From Henckelia pumila (taxonomy: Eukaryota > Streptophyta > Magnoliopsida > Lamiales > Gesneriaceae): 64,000 nucleotides of DNA. Location: contig NC_133121.1 in the NCBI RefSeq assembly GCF_033568475.1, positions 196,736,664-196,800,663 on the forward strand. The letters run 5' to 3'. Below, piece by piece: positions 45,464 through 57,328 of this stretch. The notes below the pieces were generated by a model that worked only from the letters and a program-made list of their open reading frames with translations, searched no databases and was not told where the DNA came from. Position numbers and translations under genes: made by a program. Every line of letters begins with the position of its first letter. The first letter of the stretch is position 1.

Positions 45464-46682
45464 GTGTTCTTTCTTTTTGCTTTTTTTTTTTTTTTTTTTG
45501 GTTTTTGTTTTTGTTTTATTTTTGTTTCTTTCCCATGCCAGTTGGTCGTGCCTGCCGATATATACAATCTGCTGCTGCTGTCCCAGCTGATACTATCAAG
45601 AAGGAAGAGGATGCATCGAAAACCAGGGGAGTGTTATTTTTGTTCTCATTGTGTTTTTGTTTGTCTTTGCATTTGTTGGTTTGTTATGCATTCTGTTTAT
45701 TATTTTGAAACATTGAGGACAATGCTTTGGATAAGTATGGGGGGGTAGACTAGTATTGCATTGTCTATGTGTTTGTGTTGCATCTGTCGTGTTTCGTATT
45801 TCTTTGCATACAGTTTATTTTTGTTGTTGTTTGCATTGTTATGAGTAAGATGAATCATAATAGCCAATGATGATGAAGTTTATTTGAAAAAAATGGATTT
45901 TTGAAAAATTTTTGCTCTTGACTGGACATGAGAAACTGTAGGTTGAACCGTGAATATTTTTAAGCACTAATGTTAGACCAGTGAATTGTAGCGAAAGATT
46001 TGATGAAGTTTCTATCTGTTTTACCATTGCACGGCAATAGGTGGTTTGTGGATCTTGATTGTGTTCTATGAATTTTGATGAGGCTCTAGTTTACACTTAT
46101 GATCTTGGGCGCACCTAGAAAAAATTTATATACAATTCCATCCGGGCCTTGAAAGGATTAAAATCCTAAAAAAAAAAAATTTAAATTTAAGGCTAAGTAT
46201 GCGGATTCAATGGGATTGATGCTCCATCCGGGCTATAGACGAGGGGATTAGAAAGAAAAAATAGAATGATTTTTCGTATCCTAGCCAGTTATAGCTAAGT
46301 CAGCGGGTAATTATTGGGGCTAATGCAATACCGGGTGCAAAATCTGGAGGTGTGTAATTCATTATCTCAAGGGAGGTGGGTTTAGTCTAGAGGTCGTTGG
46401 AAGGAATGGGCACTTGAAGAGTGAAACTTGCACTGATTTGTCATAGGTCGCCAAGCAGTTTTGAAACGAATTCGGTCTAAGTTGTATGAAACTGGAATGA
46501 CATTTCACACACACACGTTCACGTTAAACCAAAGGTGTATTATGAAAAGTTGAGAGCATGTCTGTGTTTTTTGTTTTGTGATTAAACTTCTCAGAGGCTT
46601 TGCACATTTATGAATCGTCCTTACTTATGTTTTTGTTTGCATTTTATTTTTGCATGTCTTGCTCGAGGGCGAGCAAGGTTTA
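45464..46682 (+). other. 3' non-coding region of element G
   Basis: Pyrimidine-rich start (45464-45540). Then comes CATTGAGGACAATG (45711-45724) followed by AAGTATGGGGGGGTAGA (45733-45749), which looks like a second polypurine tract. Near the end is the perfect hairpin CTTGCTCG-AGGG-CGAGCAAG (46658-46677). No coding signal. Confidence 0.65.
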
Positions 46683-46695
46683 AGTATGGGGGTGT
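46683..46695 (+). other. Polypurine tract of element G
   Basis: AGTATGGGGGTGT directly before the 3' LTR start at 46696. Confidence 0.8.
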
Positions 46696-48081
46696 TGATA
46701 AGTGCATTTTGTATGCATTATTTCATGTTATTTTTATGTCTATTTTGTGTGCATTCATATTATTTTTATGTGTTTTTATGTGTTTTAGTGCATGTGTGTG
46801 TATTTCACTCCTTGGGTTAATTTTGTAGGAAAATGGATTTTTGAAGAGTGAATTACGGAGCAACCTTGATCGAAAAATCATATTTAATTTTAGGAACATT
46901 GAAATCCAATCTCTACAGTTCAGATTAAAGTTAAAGATGTTTTGAAGATGCTGTCTAAATTTCAGCTCAATCCGACGGCTAGATCTCGAGATATGAATTT
47001 TTGAAAATTATCGCTCGGCGCAGATTTTTTGTACTGCGCGCGCGCGAGAATCAAGCTCGCGCGCGCGAGTCCGACGTACAGGCCTCTGTTTTTATGTGCT
47101 GCGCGCGCGCGAGGCCTATGCCGCACGCTCGCGCGTGTTCGGGGATCATATGTGTTCCGAAAAATCTTTATTTTGAGAGGAAATTAACTGGTAGGCGTTT
47201 CGGACCATATATATACAAGATATAACATATTTTTGAGGGTTTCGAAGTTCCAGAGAGCGCACAACACAAAGGAGGCGGCTACAAGGATTGGGAGAGAAGA
47301 TTTCTTCTTTCTTTTCTTCTTTTTATTTTTATTTTTGAATTATTATTTTTAATTATTGAGTAGTTTATTTTCAACCAAGACGGCGTGATTGGGCCGAACA
47401 AATTCATGTAGAAAACTTGGATGTTTGTTTGGGATTTTTCAGAGTTGATTTTATTTTATTGATTGTCAGATTTATAGTTGTCTTGTGAATAGTCTGATCA
47501 ACTGTTTGCTTGCATGTTAATCAATTCCAAATCGACAGAGGAGGTTTTGATTTTGATCACTCTAATAATTAACATATTGTAAAACCGACTAGAAATAGAA
47601 TTCGGTTTCAGTGTGCGGTTTAGGTGTAAACTGAATTTTCACAAATATTTAATGCATTCAAATTTGATTAGAATTACGAAATATTAGTTCATCAATATTT
47701 GAATAGGTTTGATTGTTCTAGAAATAGACCTTTGAACAAATTAGGAGAATTCCCGTGAATTAAGATTAAATCTGAGTCCTGAATCGACTAGATGTTACGT
47801 GATTTGTTCGGTACCTACGTGTGTCTTGGTTGTCTTTATTTTAATTATTTTTATCTTTAGTTATTTTTATTCGTATTTCTTAAGCAGTTTTTATTTTATA
47901 TTCTTATTTTTTTTAATTCAAAATATTTTCTATTATTTTGTCTAGATTAAGTAAAATAATTAATTCTTGAGAATTGACTGCAGTTCCTGTGGGATCGATA
48001 CTTGGACTCTCTGTCCACTTTACTATTACTTGACCTGGTGCGCTTGCCAGTAGATTTTTATCAAACCGATTTAGCCGGTCA
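46696..48081 (+). repeat. 3' LTR of element G
   Basis: 1386 bp, collinear with 42966-44374. The CG array at 47035-47136 has one 22-bp unit fewer. Confidence 0.94.
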
Positions 48082-49264
48082 GTGGCTATGGCTTCCACCC
48101 ATTTCGAAATATAATCGACTGCGAATAAAATATAAGTATACCCAAAAGAAGGGGGAAAGGGACCCATAAAATCAATACCCCACACATCAAACAATTCCAC
48201 TTCTAAAATATTTGTGAGGGGTGATTCATGCCTTCTAGATATATTTCCCGTTCTTTGACACTTATCACATGATTTGACTAAGGTATAAATATCTTTAAAC
48301 AATGTAGGCCAATAAAAAACATATTGTAGTACCTTAGCGGCAGTCCGGGTTGCTCCAAAAGTCCTCCATATGGCGCTGAATGGCATTTTTCTAAAATTTC
48401 AAGTGCGTCTTGCCCCGCCACACATCTCCAAATCACTTGATCGGCGCAACGTTTGAAAACATAGGGATCATCCCACAAGTAGAACTTAACGTCATGAAAA
48501 AATTTCTTTTTCTGATGTTGGTTCAATTCTGGAGGCATAACACCACAAGACAGAAAATTAGCAATATCAGCAAACCATGGAATAGAGGAACTTACCTGAA
48601 AGATCTGTTCATCCGGAAATAATTTTTTTATGCTTTCCTCCTCCTTAAAATTTTCTAGCTCCAATCTCGACAAGTGATCAGCAACCTGATTTTCGCTACC
48701 CTTCTTATCTTTAATTTCAAAATCAAATTCTTGTAGAAGCAGAATCCATCTTATCAAGCGTGGCTTGGCATCCTTCTTGTCAAATAAATAGCGAATCGCT
48801 GCATGGTCAGTGTAAAAAACTACATTAGTGCCAATTAAATACGGACGAAATTTATCAAAAGCAAAAACTACTGCAAGCATCTCTTTTTCTGTAGTAGTGT
48901 AGTTTTGTTGTGCAGCATCCATGGTGCGACTGGCGTAATAGATTGCTCTAAAAATCTTATCTCTCCTCTGGCCCAAAACAGCCTCTACTGCATAATCACT
49001 AGCATCACACATCAACTCAAAAGGTTCCTTCCAATCCGGTACAACCATGATGGGTGTTGTGATCAATGTCGTCTTGATCTTCTCAAATGCCTGCAAACAG
49101 TCATCATCAAATATGAATGTAGAGTCTTTTTCAAGCAAATTACATAGGGGTTTTGTGATTTTTGAAAAATATTTGATGAAACTCCTATAGAACCCCGCAT
49201 GGACTAGGAAACTTCTGATGCCCTTGATATTCTTCGGAGGTGGAAGTTTCTCAATGGCAACCAC
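48082..49264 (-). pseudogene. RNase H and N-terminal integrase of element F
   Basis: RNase H-side text begins at 49264 ([23 protein letters not shown]). It runs through the catalytic region ([45 protein letters not shown]) and linker [10 protein letters not shown]. Then comes the HHCC zinc finger ([11 protein letters not shown] and, one frame away after about 48345, SCDKCQRTGNI) and the first core Asp in GIDFMGPFPPS. A one-base shift in the zinc finger near 48350 is visible. The frame reaches VEAIAT, where G interrupts it at 48081. Confidence 0.88.
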
Positions 49265-49294
49265 TTTGGCTCAATTTACCTCTAAACCATTTGA

Positions 49295-50206
49295 TTACAC
49301 TTTATGGCCAAGAACAATGCCCTCTTGGACCATAAAATGACATTTCTCCCAATTAAGGACTAAATTCTTTTCTTGGCATCTCTGCAAAACAAAGGACAGG
49401 TTATGCAAGCAATGATCAAAAGAGGAACCAAATACTGAAAAATCAATCGCCATCATACACCGCTGAAAAGTTGCCGGTGCATTACACAGGCCAAATGGCA
49501 TCCTCCTGAAAGCAAACATGTCATATGGACACGTAAAAGTAGTCTTCTCCTGATCCTTCAGTGCGATAGCAATTTGATTATACCGTGAATAACCATATAA
49601 GAAACAGTAATAGCAATAACCAGCAAGTCTATCAAGCATTTGATCAATGAAAGGAAGTGGAAAATGATCCTTACGAGTTGCTTTGTTCAACTTCCTATAA
49701 TCTATACATACTCGCCAGCCAGTTACTGTACGTGTGGAGATTAACTCATTATTTTCATTTTTAACCACAGTAATCCCACCTTTCTTAGGCACCACTTGCA
49801 CAGGAGACACCCAACTACTGCCAGAAATAGCATAAATCACACCCACATTCAACAACTTTAAAACTTCTTTCTTAACTACCTCTTTCATGGCGGGATTCAA
49901 CCGCCTCTGATGATCAACATAAGGAGTATAAGACTCTTCCATCAAAATTTTATGCATGCAAATTGTTGGACTAATACCCTTAATGTCAGAAATTGACTAT
50001 CCTAAAGCAGTTTTGAAATTTCTCAATACTCTCAACAACTTATCCTTTTCTATAGCAGATACGTGAGCAATAATAACAGGACAAGTAGAATTTTCACCAA
50101 GGAATTCATAACATAGATGTGGAGGCAACTCTTTAAGAACATGAGTTTCAGCAGATACCTCTGGTGCACTATTTTCCAATGCTTCAGATTCCTTATTACT
50201 CACCAT
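49295..50206 (-). pseudogene. Reverse transcriptase of element F, catalytic motif deleted
   Basis: Upstream linker at 50206-49997, a stop at about 49995, then RT from 49957: VSPVQVVPKKGGITVV, WRVCIDYRKLNKATRKDHFPLPFIDQMLDRL, TFTCPYDMFAFRRMPFGLCNAPATFQRCMMAI. Two lesions kill activity. The first catalytic Asp of motif A is Tyr (FLYGYS, codon at 49595-49597). Right after CMMAI the text jumps to DFSVFGSS (near 49437-49456), so the segment that carries the xMDD catalytic pair is missing. A stop at 49295 separates RT from RNase H. Confidence 0.92.
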
Positions 50207-50301
50207 TTTTTCTTTCGGAGCTCCCTCAAGGAATGCTTCTTGTTCATGTAACTCTCAATCCTCTTCCTTATCTATTGCCATATCCGCCACCAAACATCTT
50301 T

Positions 50302-50774
50302 CTAGTGGATCAGTGATTCCTGCACATGAAAAAAATTATGAGAATCAATAATTTCAATACTTTTACATGTACTTACCTCGTTTGGTCCCCTCATGGTGTG
50401 ATAAATATTGAAGATCACAGCTTCACCACCAACTCTAAGTGTGAGCTCTCCCTTGTGGATGTCAATTAGCGCACGTGCAGTGGCTAAAAAAGGTCTCCCA
50501 AAAATCATGGGAGTTTCTTCATCTTCATCCATGTCCAAAATCACGAAGTTTGCTGGAAATATGAACTTGTCGACCTTCACCAAAACATCCTCCACAATAC
50601 CCCGTGGGTTTGTGATACTTCGATTTGCCAGTTGTAATGTGATGGTGGTCGCTCTGACTTCTCCAAGCTCCAAAGTTCTATACACAAAAAAGGAATCAAA
50701 TTTATACTTGCTCCTAGATCACATAAAGCTCTATTTACTTTAGAACCACCAATAAAACAAGGGATAGTAAAACT
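50302..50774 (-). pseudogene. Aspartic protease region of element F
   Basis: From 50774 the minus strand reads SFTIPCFIGGSKVNRALCDLGASINLIPF, with active-site DLGAS. A shift in the A-run at about 50690-50697 moves it to the frame of LELGEVRATTITLQLANRS to IFGRPFLATARALIDIHKGELTLRV. A TAG just after KDP at 50775 separates it from gag. The protease would cut the Gag-Pol polyprotein. Confidence 0.85.
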
Positions 50775-52388
50775 CTATGGATCCTTAAGCTTTTGTTGCA
50801 ACTTTTTCTGCAGGATTGCGCTGCACTCTTCTATTAAATTCACCACTTCATTGTCTTGAAATCTTCTCTTCTTAGACATCACACCTTTGATGAACTTGGC
50901 ATAATTGGGCATTTGTTCCAAGGCATCTGCAAACGGAATATTTATGTGTATCTTCTTGAAAATGTCTAGGAACTTGGAAAACTGCTCATCAAGTTTTTTT
51001 TTCTTAAACCGTTGTGGATACGGAAGCTGTGGCTTGTACATCGGTTTGGATTCAGATTCTTTCTTATTCTCCTCAACAATTTCTTCCACCACTGGTTCTT
51101 CAGCTTCTTTGCCTTCTTTCTGCTCATCTATTCTCTCTTCATCTTCTAATTTCTTACCACTTCGTAACTCCACCGCTTTGCAGTGCTCTTTTGGATTCAC
51201 TTCAGTATTGCTGGGAAACTGCCCTCGATTCTGATCCTTCAAAGAATTAGCAAGTTGTCCAATCTGTGTTTTCATGGATTTCATCATAGCCCCCAAACTG
51301 CACATATGTGTCTCCATGTTGTCCATTTGATTTTCAGTCCTTGACATCCTCTTGTTAGATTCAGTGACAAATATAGACACAACATCCTCCAAAGACACCT
51401 TTCCTTCACCCTTGTTTGTATTAAATCCCGGAGGGGGATTCAACACATTTTTGTTGTTGGCATAGAAAAAATTTTCATGGTTACGTAAGCCAGGATGATA
51501 AGTATTAGGTGGAGGGTTAACTCGATAATTTCCATAGCCTCTGGGATTGATATATTGAGCTTCCTCAGGTGGATGAGATTCTTCTGTGGCAACCGACACA
51601 CCAACAGGTTCTGCTATATTCACCTTGTTTAGACCAGCAACTTGTGTACTCAACGCAGATAGCTGTGCAGTGATGGACGTGAGAGGATCAACATTATACA
51701 CTCCCTTCTTGACTCCCATACGTTCCGATGGCCATTGATAACTATTGATAGTCATTCGTTCCAGCATCTCATAGGCCTGAATGGGTTCCTTGGCAAATAT
51801 GGTACCCCCAGCAGCAGAGTCCACGGACATTCTTGTAGGCGTGTTCAACCCATTATAGAAAAGCTCTATTTCTTTCCAATCTGCAAAATTATGATTAGGA
51901 CAACGCCTTTACAAATCTTTGTACCTTTCCCATGCCTCATATAGCTATTCTGAATCATGCTGTTGAAAGGTACTGATCTCAATCTTCAGTTGGGTGAACT
52001 TAGCTGGTGGAAAATACTTTGCTAGAAATTTCACGGCCATGTCCTCCCAAGTTGTAATGCTTCCTAGCGGCAATGACTGCAACCAGCTCTGTTCCTTGTC
52101 CCTGAGAGAAAAAGGAAACAAGCGTAAACGTATTATATCCTCAGAAACACCATTCATTTTTATCGTATCAGTAATCTAAAGGAAGGTGCGCAAGTGTAAG
52201 TAAGGATCAGCTGTGGCGCTTCCATTGAATTGGTTCTGCTGAACCATGTTGATTAATGTCGTCTTCAACTCAAAGTTGTTGGCATTTATTGTCCCTCGAG
52301 AAATTCCAGAATAGTGAGTCTGGATCGTCGGCCTAAAATGATCTCTGATTGGCACCAAGGGCAATTCATTGGCATTGTCTTCAGCCAT
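50775..52388 (-). pseudogene. Gag of element F with three nonsense codons
   Basis: Start MAEDNANELPLVPIRDHFRP at 52388. The capsid N-terminus (HYSGISRGTINANNFELK, MVQQNQFNGSATADP) leads into LRLFPFSLRDKEQSWLQSLP, FLAKYFPPAK, then LYEAWERYKDL and FYNGLNTPTRMSVDSAAGG. A long hydrophilic C-terminus has QMDNMETHMCSLGAMMKSM and a Lys-rich region to 50775. All parts are in one frame, broken only by TAG near 52176, a stop near 51945 and TAA near 51907. No zinc knuckle is seen, as is usual for Athila gag. Confidence 0.92.
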
Positions 52389-52601
52389 GTTCTATTGTTC
52401 TTCTCTTCTTGCTCTTCTCAAAGCACGTGCGGTTCGTTCGATCTCTGGATCAAAGAGTAAAGAATTCGCACTTTGAGATCTTCGCATAAACTATAGTCCA
52501 GACAACAGAAGTCAATTAGTAACTTAAAAATAAAATAAATAAAAGCTCTAAATTAAAACTTAGACTAATTGGTAACAAGATTAAACAAAATCAAAAATTC
52601 C
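52389..52601 (-). other. Leader of element F
   Basis: About 210 bases between primer site and gag start, partly shared with C (16300-16441). Confidence 0.65.
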
Positions 52602-52619
52602 TCCCCGGCAACGGCACCA
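52602..52619 (-). other. Primer binding site of element F (tRNA-Asp, one mismatch)
   Basis: The plus strand reads TCCCCGGCAACGGCACCA. The tRNA end has GCGCCA; the one G-to-A change lies in the last few bases of the acceptor end. Confidence 0.9.
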
Positions 52620-52625
52620 AAAACT

Positions 52626-54042
52626 TGTTGTGAAAAATATTCTCAAGTGTACGAGTGTCAAATTTTAATATAGTGATAGAGAGAGTGTCGATCCCACAAG
52701 GAGTAAATTGAAAATATTCAATACTTGAAATTAAAATAGTCTTAATTTTATTTAGAAAATTAAAATTTAGAGATTTGCTGACAAATTAAATAAATAAATA
52801 AATTTGCAAAACGCACTCACACACAATTCTTAAGGGATTATCAATCAAAGAGGAATAGTCTAGAGGTTTTGATTTCACCTGGTCTCGACAATATTCATTC
52901 TTAATTAATCTATCTTCATGAGTTTATTTCAATTAATAACCAAGAACACATAGATTATACTATTTCTCTCTCCCGAGTATCAAATAGAGTGTATCAACTA
53001 CCGATCAATTCTAATATCCCTATTGAGAATTTACGTGTAGTGATATGTGTAAAACAATGTTTTTTTTAGGCTCTATTAAAGTTATAAGCTCTCCCGAGTC
53101 ATATAAACAATTAATAGTGTGAATTCTATCGATCCTATTCTAAATCCCCTCTCCCGAGTGCCGGATTCTAAATAAATATGACAAATCAATTTATGACCAG
53201 TAAATTGAAAAAACTATCAAAACTAAAATCACAATTAATTTAGAGGAACTCAATTCAATAAAATTAACAATTCATAAATATGTCTTGACCAGTCTACGTC
53301 AACCTCTAGACATAAAAAGTTTAGTTCATGGAAAAATTCAAAATAACCAAAATCATGTTCAATATTTCAAACATAATTCAATAAATAAGAGAAAACAATA
53401 AAGAAGAAATAACAAAGCCGTAGTCTTTCTTCCGTGTCCGGTTGAAATTCTCCATCTTTGTTCCAAGTCTTCTTCAATCTCAAGCTTGTCCAAATTCTCA
53501 CAAAGTTTCTCTATAAGGAATTGTATTGTGCGGCGGCTAGATAGATCCCCATTAGGTCTAAAAAAATCTCCCTTAAATACTCCCTAAGAATCGTCCAAAA
53601 TCAACCCAAAGATATCTCAAAGTTTCCAAAATTATAGAAACACTTCGTCAGAAAATCAGCGACGCACGGGCGCACCTCAAAAGTCGTGCGGGCGCGCATA
53701 ACTCTCTGGATCTCAACTTCAAATTCTCGAACACATGCGGACGCGCGTAATGTCTGACGCGGGTGCGCATGACTCTCTGCCTCAACACTCTAAAAACACT
53801 CCAGAAGGCGCGGGCGCGCATGAGTCTCGGGTCCTTCTTCATTTTTCCTTCAAAATCTTGGACCATCTTCACTCGTTTTGCCTCTTCCTTGACTCCTTTG
53901 AATCTATCCATCAAAAATTTGGTATTTGCTTCATCTCCTAACATCCAACACAAGCAACAGCAAATTCCACGTAATTCCGCTCGAAACCAAACAATTATCC
54001 AATAATATTAACACAAATTAAGTGCACAAAATACACTTATCA
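52626..54042 (-). repeat. 5' LTR of element F
   Basis: 1417 bp, collinear with 34808-36227. GGGCGCGC-type cluster at about 53660-53825. Confidence 0.93.
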
Positions 54043-54047
54043 TCGGG

Positions 54048-54517
54048 TGTTTGTTTATGGATGTTTGGAGACTCAACTGCTCCTACGTCACCCATTCTTC
54101 CACATCGAAAGGATCCACTAGAAGACTTTGAGTATTATAAAATATTTACAACACCCTAGTCCAAGACTAGGACTTACTCAATTACCTATCCCAGAACTCC
54201 TAGCATCTTGAGTGAATGCAGTCCTCGACTGATTCAACTTACAACGAGGTTTGCAGCACCTCAACTGATCTATTACAAGGATATTACAACTATATACTTA
54301 GCATAAATTGATCCTACACGTGATCAAATATATTCTACGAAGTTTGTGCTATATCAGTTGAGGTGTGAGCCGCTGTGATGTGGGAGTGACTTTTATGGAT
54401 CTATAATTGATCGCTTGTCTTTTGTTGTGTTCACTTCCCATCCATCATCGTCTTCAAATGATTTTCTATTTATAGCCTCAACTTCCAACGGTAAATTGGT
54501 TCAAAATTCTTGCCGTT
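54048..54517. other. Unassigned sequence between F and H
   Basis: No coding signal. It has repeated TCAACTGA words also found at 57450-57610, so it and 57329-57870 are probably one older element split by H. A minus-strand TATA-like CTATAAATAG lies at 54467-54476. Next to it is the inverted repeat CCAACGG/CCGTTGG (54486-54519). An old LTR is likely but not proven. Confidence 0.4.
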
Positions 54518-54522
54518 GGTTT

Positions 54523-57323
54523 TGAAACGCCCCTAACTCTCTAAATGTAAATAAATATGCGGAAATTTTTTTTTATACTTACTAAGTAAAAATATGTACA
54601 TACATGCCCATACATATATGCACAAAATAAGTAGTTTTTAAAAATAAATAACTTGAATAAAATAATGCAACAATTCGAAACTTTAATATTTCATAAATTA
54701 AATATCTGAATCATGCATTTAATAAAATACTAACAAAAGCAACATAAATTAAAGTTTACATGCACTGAAAATATTTAAATAAAAACATACAATAGTGTCA
54801 ATTATTGAAAATAAATAAAAATGTATAACATGATAAAATATTCGAAACATGCATATAGACTCAGACAACGGTCACGGGGTCACTGCATGTCCGCTCATAG
54901 GTCCTCGCCGCCGGTGGGTACTACATCCTCCTCTACGTACTCACCTGCACCATATCAGTGTAGTGAGCCTAGAGGCCCAACATGCTAACATAACTAGGGT
55001 TTAAAATAATTTAAATCACTTTAATATTAATACATAACATATACATGAATGAGCATGCTTAAAAATATCATGAACAAACTTGAATATCATAATAATACAT
55101 AAACATTGTTGAGCAAAGTATTTTCTAACATCGAAAGGTCGTATCCATAGTGTAACCATACATACATTAAATACTGATCAGCGTGGTAAACCAACGTACG
55201 TGGCGGTGACGAATCACCTCTTAAATTGGCAGTAAACTGCCCTTCAATAGTTCACATATGGGGACGAATCCCCCTTAAATTGTCACACTACTTCAACTTC
55301 CAACATAAAATTATTTTCTTTTGCTCAACCTTAAACATTAAATCATGCATAAAAATTATTTCATGAATGCATGTACTTAAATAAAATGTGTGTCCTTCAT
55401 ATATATTTAATTTAATTTCATACTAACGTATAAATATTAAAAATAACTTCCATGCATAAAAATAATTAAATATATATTCAGGACACATGCAATTTCTCAT
55501 GGGTTGTACTGAACTGCTGGCCCTAACACTCAAGCCCAATTTCTTAAATTCTGGCCCATTAACACTGAGACTGGCCCATTAACATACTTAAGCCCATTAA
55601 CACATTTCTAAGCCCAATAAAATTTCCTGGCCCAATAACACTCTATTCTGGCCCAATGGCCCAAAAGCCCAAAGACTGGCCCAATAATTTTCATGGGTTC
55701 TAAAGCCCATAAAAATTACTGGACTAACTTAAATTAATTATTTAAGCCCACTAAAAAAATTTAATATAGTCCATTAATTTAATTAAACTAATTAGCCTAA
55801 TTAAACACTTAGACTTATTAATTAACTTAAAAATAAAATATCCGAGCCCAACTAACTTGACCCGAACCCGGACCCAACTAACATAACCAAGACCCACTGA
55901 CTTGACCCGTACCACCAACCCGACCCGGACCCATCACTGAAAACCTAAACCCATTTCCCCCTCTTGCACAGCCCTCGGCCGCGAGCAGCTGCAAAGAACA
56001 CCGGCGGCCGCCATGCTCCGGCCATCCACCGGCCGGAGAACCACACCTAGGATCTAGCCCACATCTAGACGTTTCCATCAAGCCAAGAACCAGCCCAAAC
56101 CGTGGTCCGAGGAAGGAGAACGAAGTCTTGCAACAGGCTGTCCCCCAGCTCGCGCCCATCCCTGAGCGGCTGCCATAAATTCGATCGTTCTCCCTACTCC
56201 GACCATATTTTTTTGTGAAACTACTTCCCAATCTTAGCCAACATCAAGGGGGTTCTAACCCTTCAAACCTCACTCTAACCCATGGCCTGAGGAGGGAGAA
56301 CGAAGCATTCTCCCACAGCCCCAAAACCTGCGCGAACCAAACCTGCGCGAGCCACCCATGACAGACTTTGATTTGCTTCGTTCCAGCCCTTCTCCAACCT
56401 TAACCGATCAACTAGCCCCAAGTCTAGGGACCCTAGGACACCCATGAATCTTGGCCGAGCAGCCATGCACGCCCATGCTAAATAAAAACGTGAGATGATG
56501 ACAAAACACATAAACAAGGTGCAAACATCAAACGATACCATTTAAAATCTGAAAATATTTGAGGATTTCGACACGTACACAACACCTACATAATACATAC
56601 TGATATGGTGCTTAAAAATGGAAGAAAAACATGCCTTTAAATCGTAGAAAGTAGATGGGAAGAACGTGAAGACGATTCCGGACAACTACGACGAGCAACC
56701 TTCGAAAAAGATTCAAAAATAAAGGTCTATGGCTTCCTCCTTGATGTTGATGTCGATGGAAAAGAATGGAGAGGTGAGGGAGACGGCTAGGGTGAGGGAG
56801 AAGTGATTTGAGCGTGTGAGGGTGGGCCTTGGGGTAGATAGGGAATAACTTTCAAGATAATGACATAAATAAAAATATATCTAGGCTTTAAAAAAAATAA
56901 TAGATATCATAATAATCATAAAAATCCCGAAATATTATATTAAGGAAATTTTAAAGATAATTAAAAGTCAATATTTTGGCTAAATTTGGATAAAAATGGA
57001 CTCCTAAAATTATATAAAATTAAATACTGAAAATTTTGAGGAGATAAAACTCAAAATAATATTTTTGGGCTCTTAAAAGGCTCATGAAATAAATTGGATA
57101 GAAAGTTGTCATCTCGTCCGTCCACGATCCCGTCTACGCGATAAAATAATTTAAATACCAAAAATCATAAAAATCTCAAATTATGGGTTAAATGCTTGAA
57201 AATAAATCTTAAAACATGCACAAATAATTCACATCATAATTTAACCCATAAATCTAAAATTTTAAATAAATAAATTTCCTAATTATGCATGCGAATTTAC
57301 GTATTAAAATACCGGGTGTTACA
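54523..57323 (-). mobile_element. Solo LTR H
   Basis: 2801 bp bounded by TGAAACGCCCC and CCGGGTGTTACA, with target duplication GGTTT at 54518-54522 and 57324-57328. The minus-strand start TGTAACACCCGG and the general layout resemble the B and Z LTRs. No primer site, gag or pol is inside, so it is a solo LTR left by recombination between two LTRs. Two GC-rich open frames on the minus strand (55878-56231, 56275-56541) have no family resemblance. Confidence 0.9.
55530..55755 (-). promoter_or_regulatory. Array of TGGGCC/TGGGCT motifs in solo LTR H
   Basis: About a dozen copies of GGCCCA or AGCCCA (minus: TGGGCC, TGGGCT) within some 225 bp, typically followed by ATTAAC or ATAAC. TGGGCY is the plant site II element bound by TCP factors; use here is inferred. 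Confidence 0.55.
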
Positions 57324-57328
57324 GGTTT

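Larger units (their letters stand above)
42966..48081 (+). mobile_element. Non-autonomous Athila-related element G (plus strand)
   Basis: 5116 bp with ends TGATAAGTGC and GCCGGTCA. Target duplication GTGGC at 42961-42965 and 48082-48086, inside the integrase core of F. It has a perfect tRNA-Asp primer site, one gag-derived ORF, a conserved block and a polypurine tract, but no protease, RT or integrase. It must have moved with enzymes from another element. Confidence 0.95.
34808..54042 (-). mobile_element. Athila-like Ty3/gypsy element F (minus strand), host of G
   Basis: Ends TGTTGTGAAAAAT at 34808 and CACTTATCA at 54042. Target duplication TCGGG is at 34803-34807 and 54043-54047. The tRNA-Asp primer site lies next to the right LTR. 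The order gag, protease, RT, RNase H, integrase, then a separate 3' ORF of the plant-transposon-protein type is that of Athila elements. It is about 14 kb without G, enlarged by a tandem triplication. Confidence 0.95.

Noticed and set aside
55878..56541. Two GC-rich minus-strand open frames inside solo LTR H
   Set aside because: They lie wholly inside a bounded LTR, show no family resemblance, and comparable GC patches occur in the B LTR.
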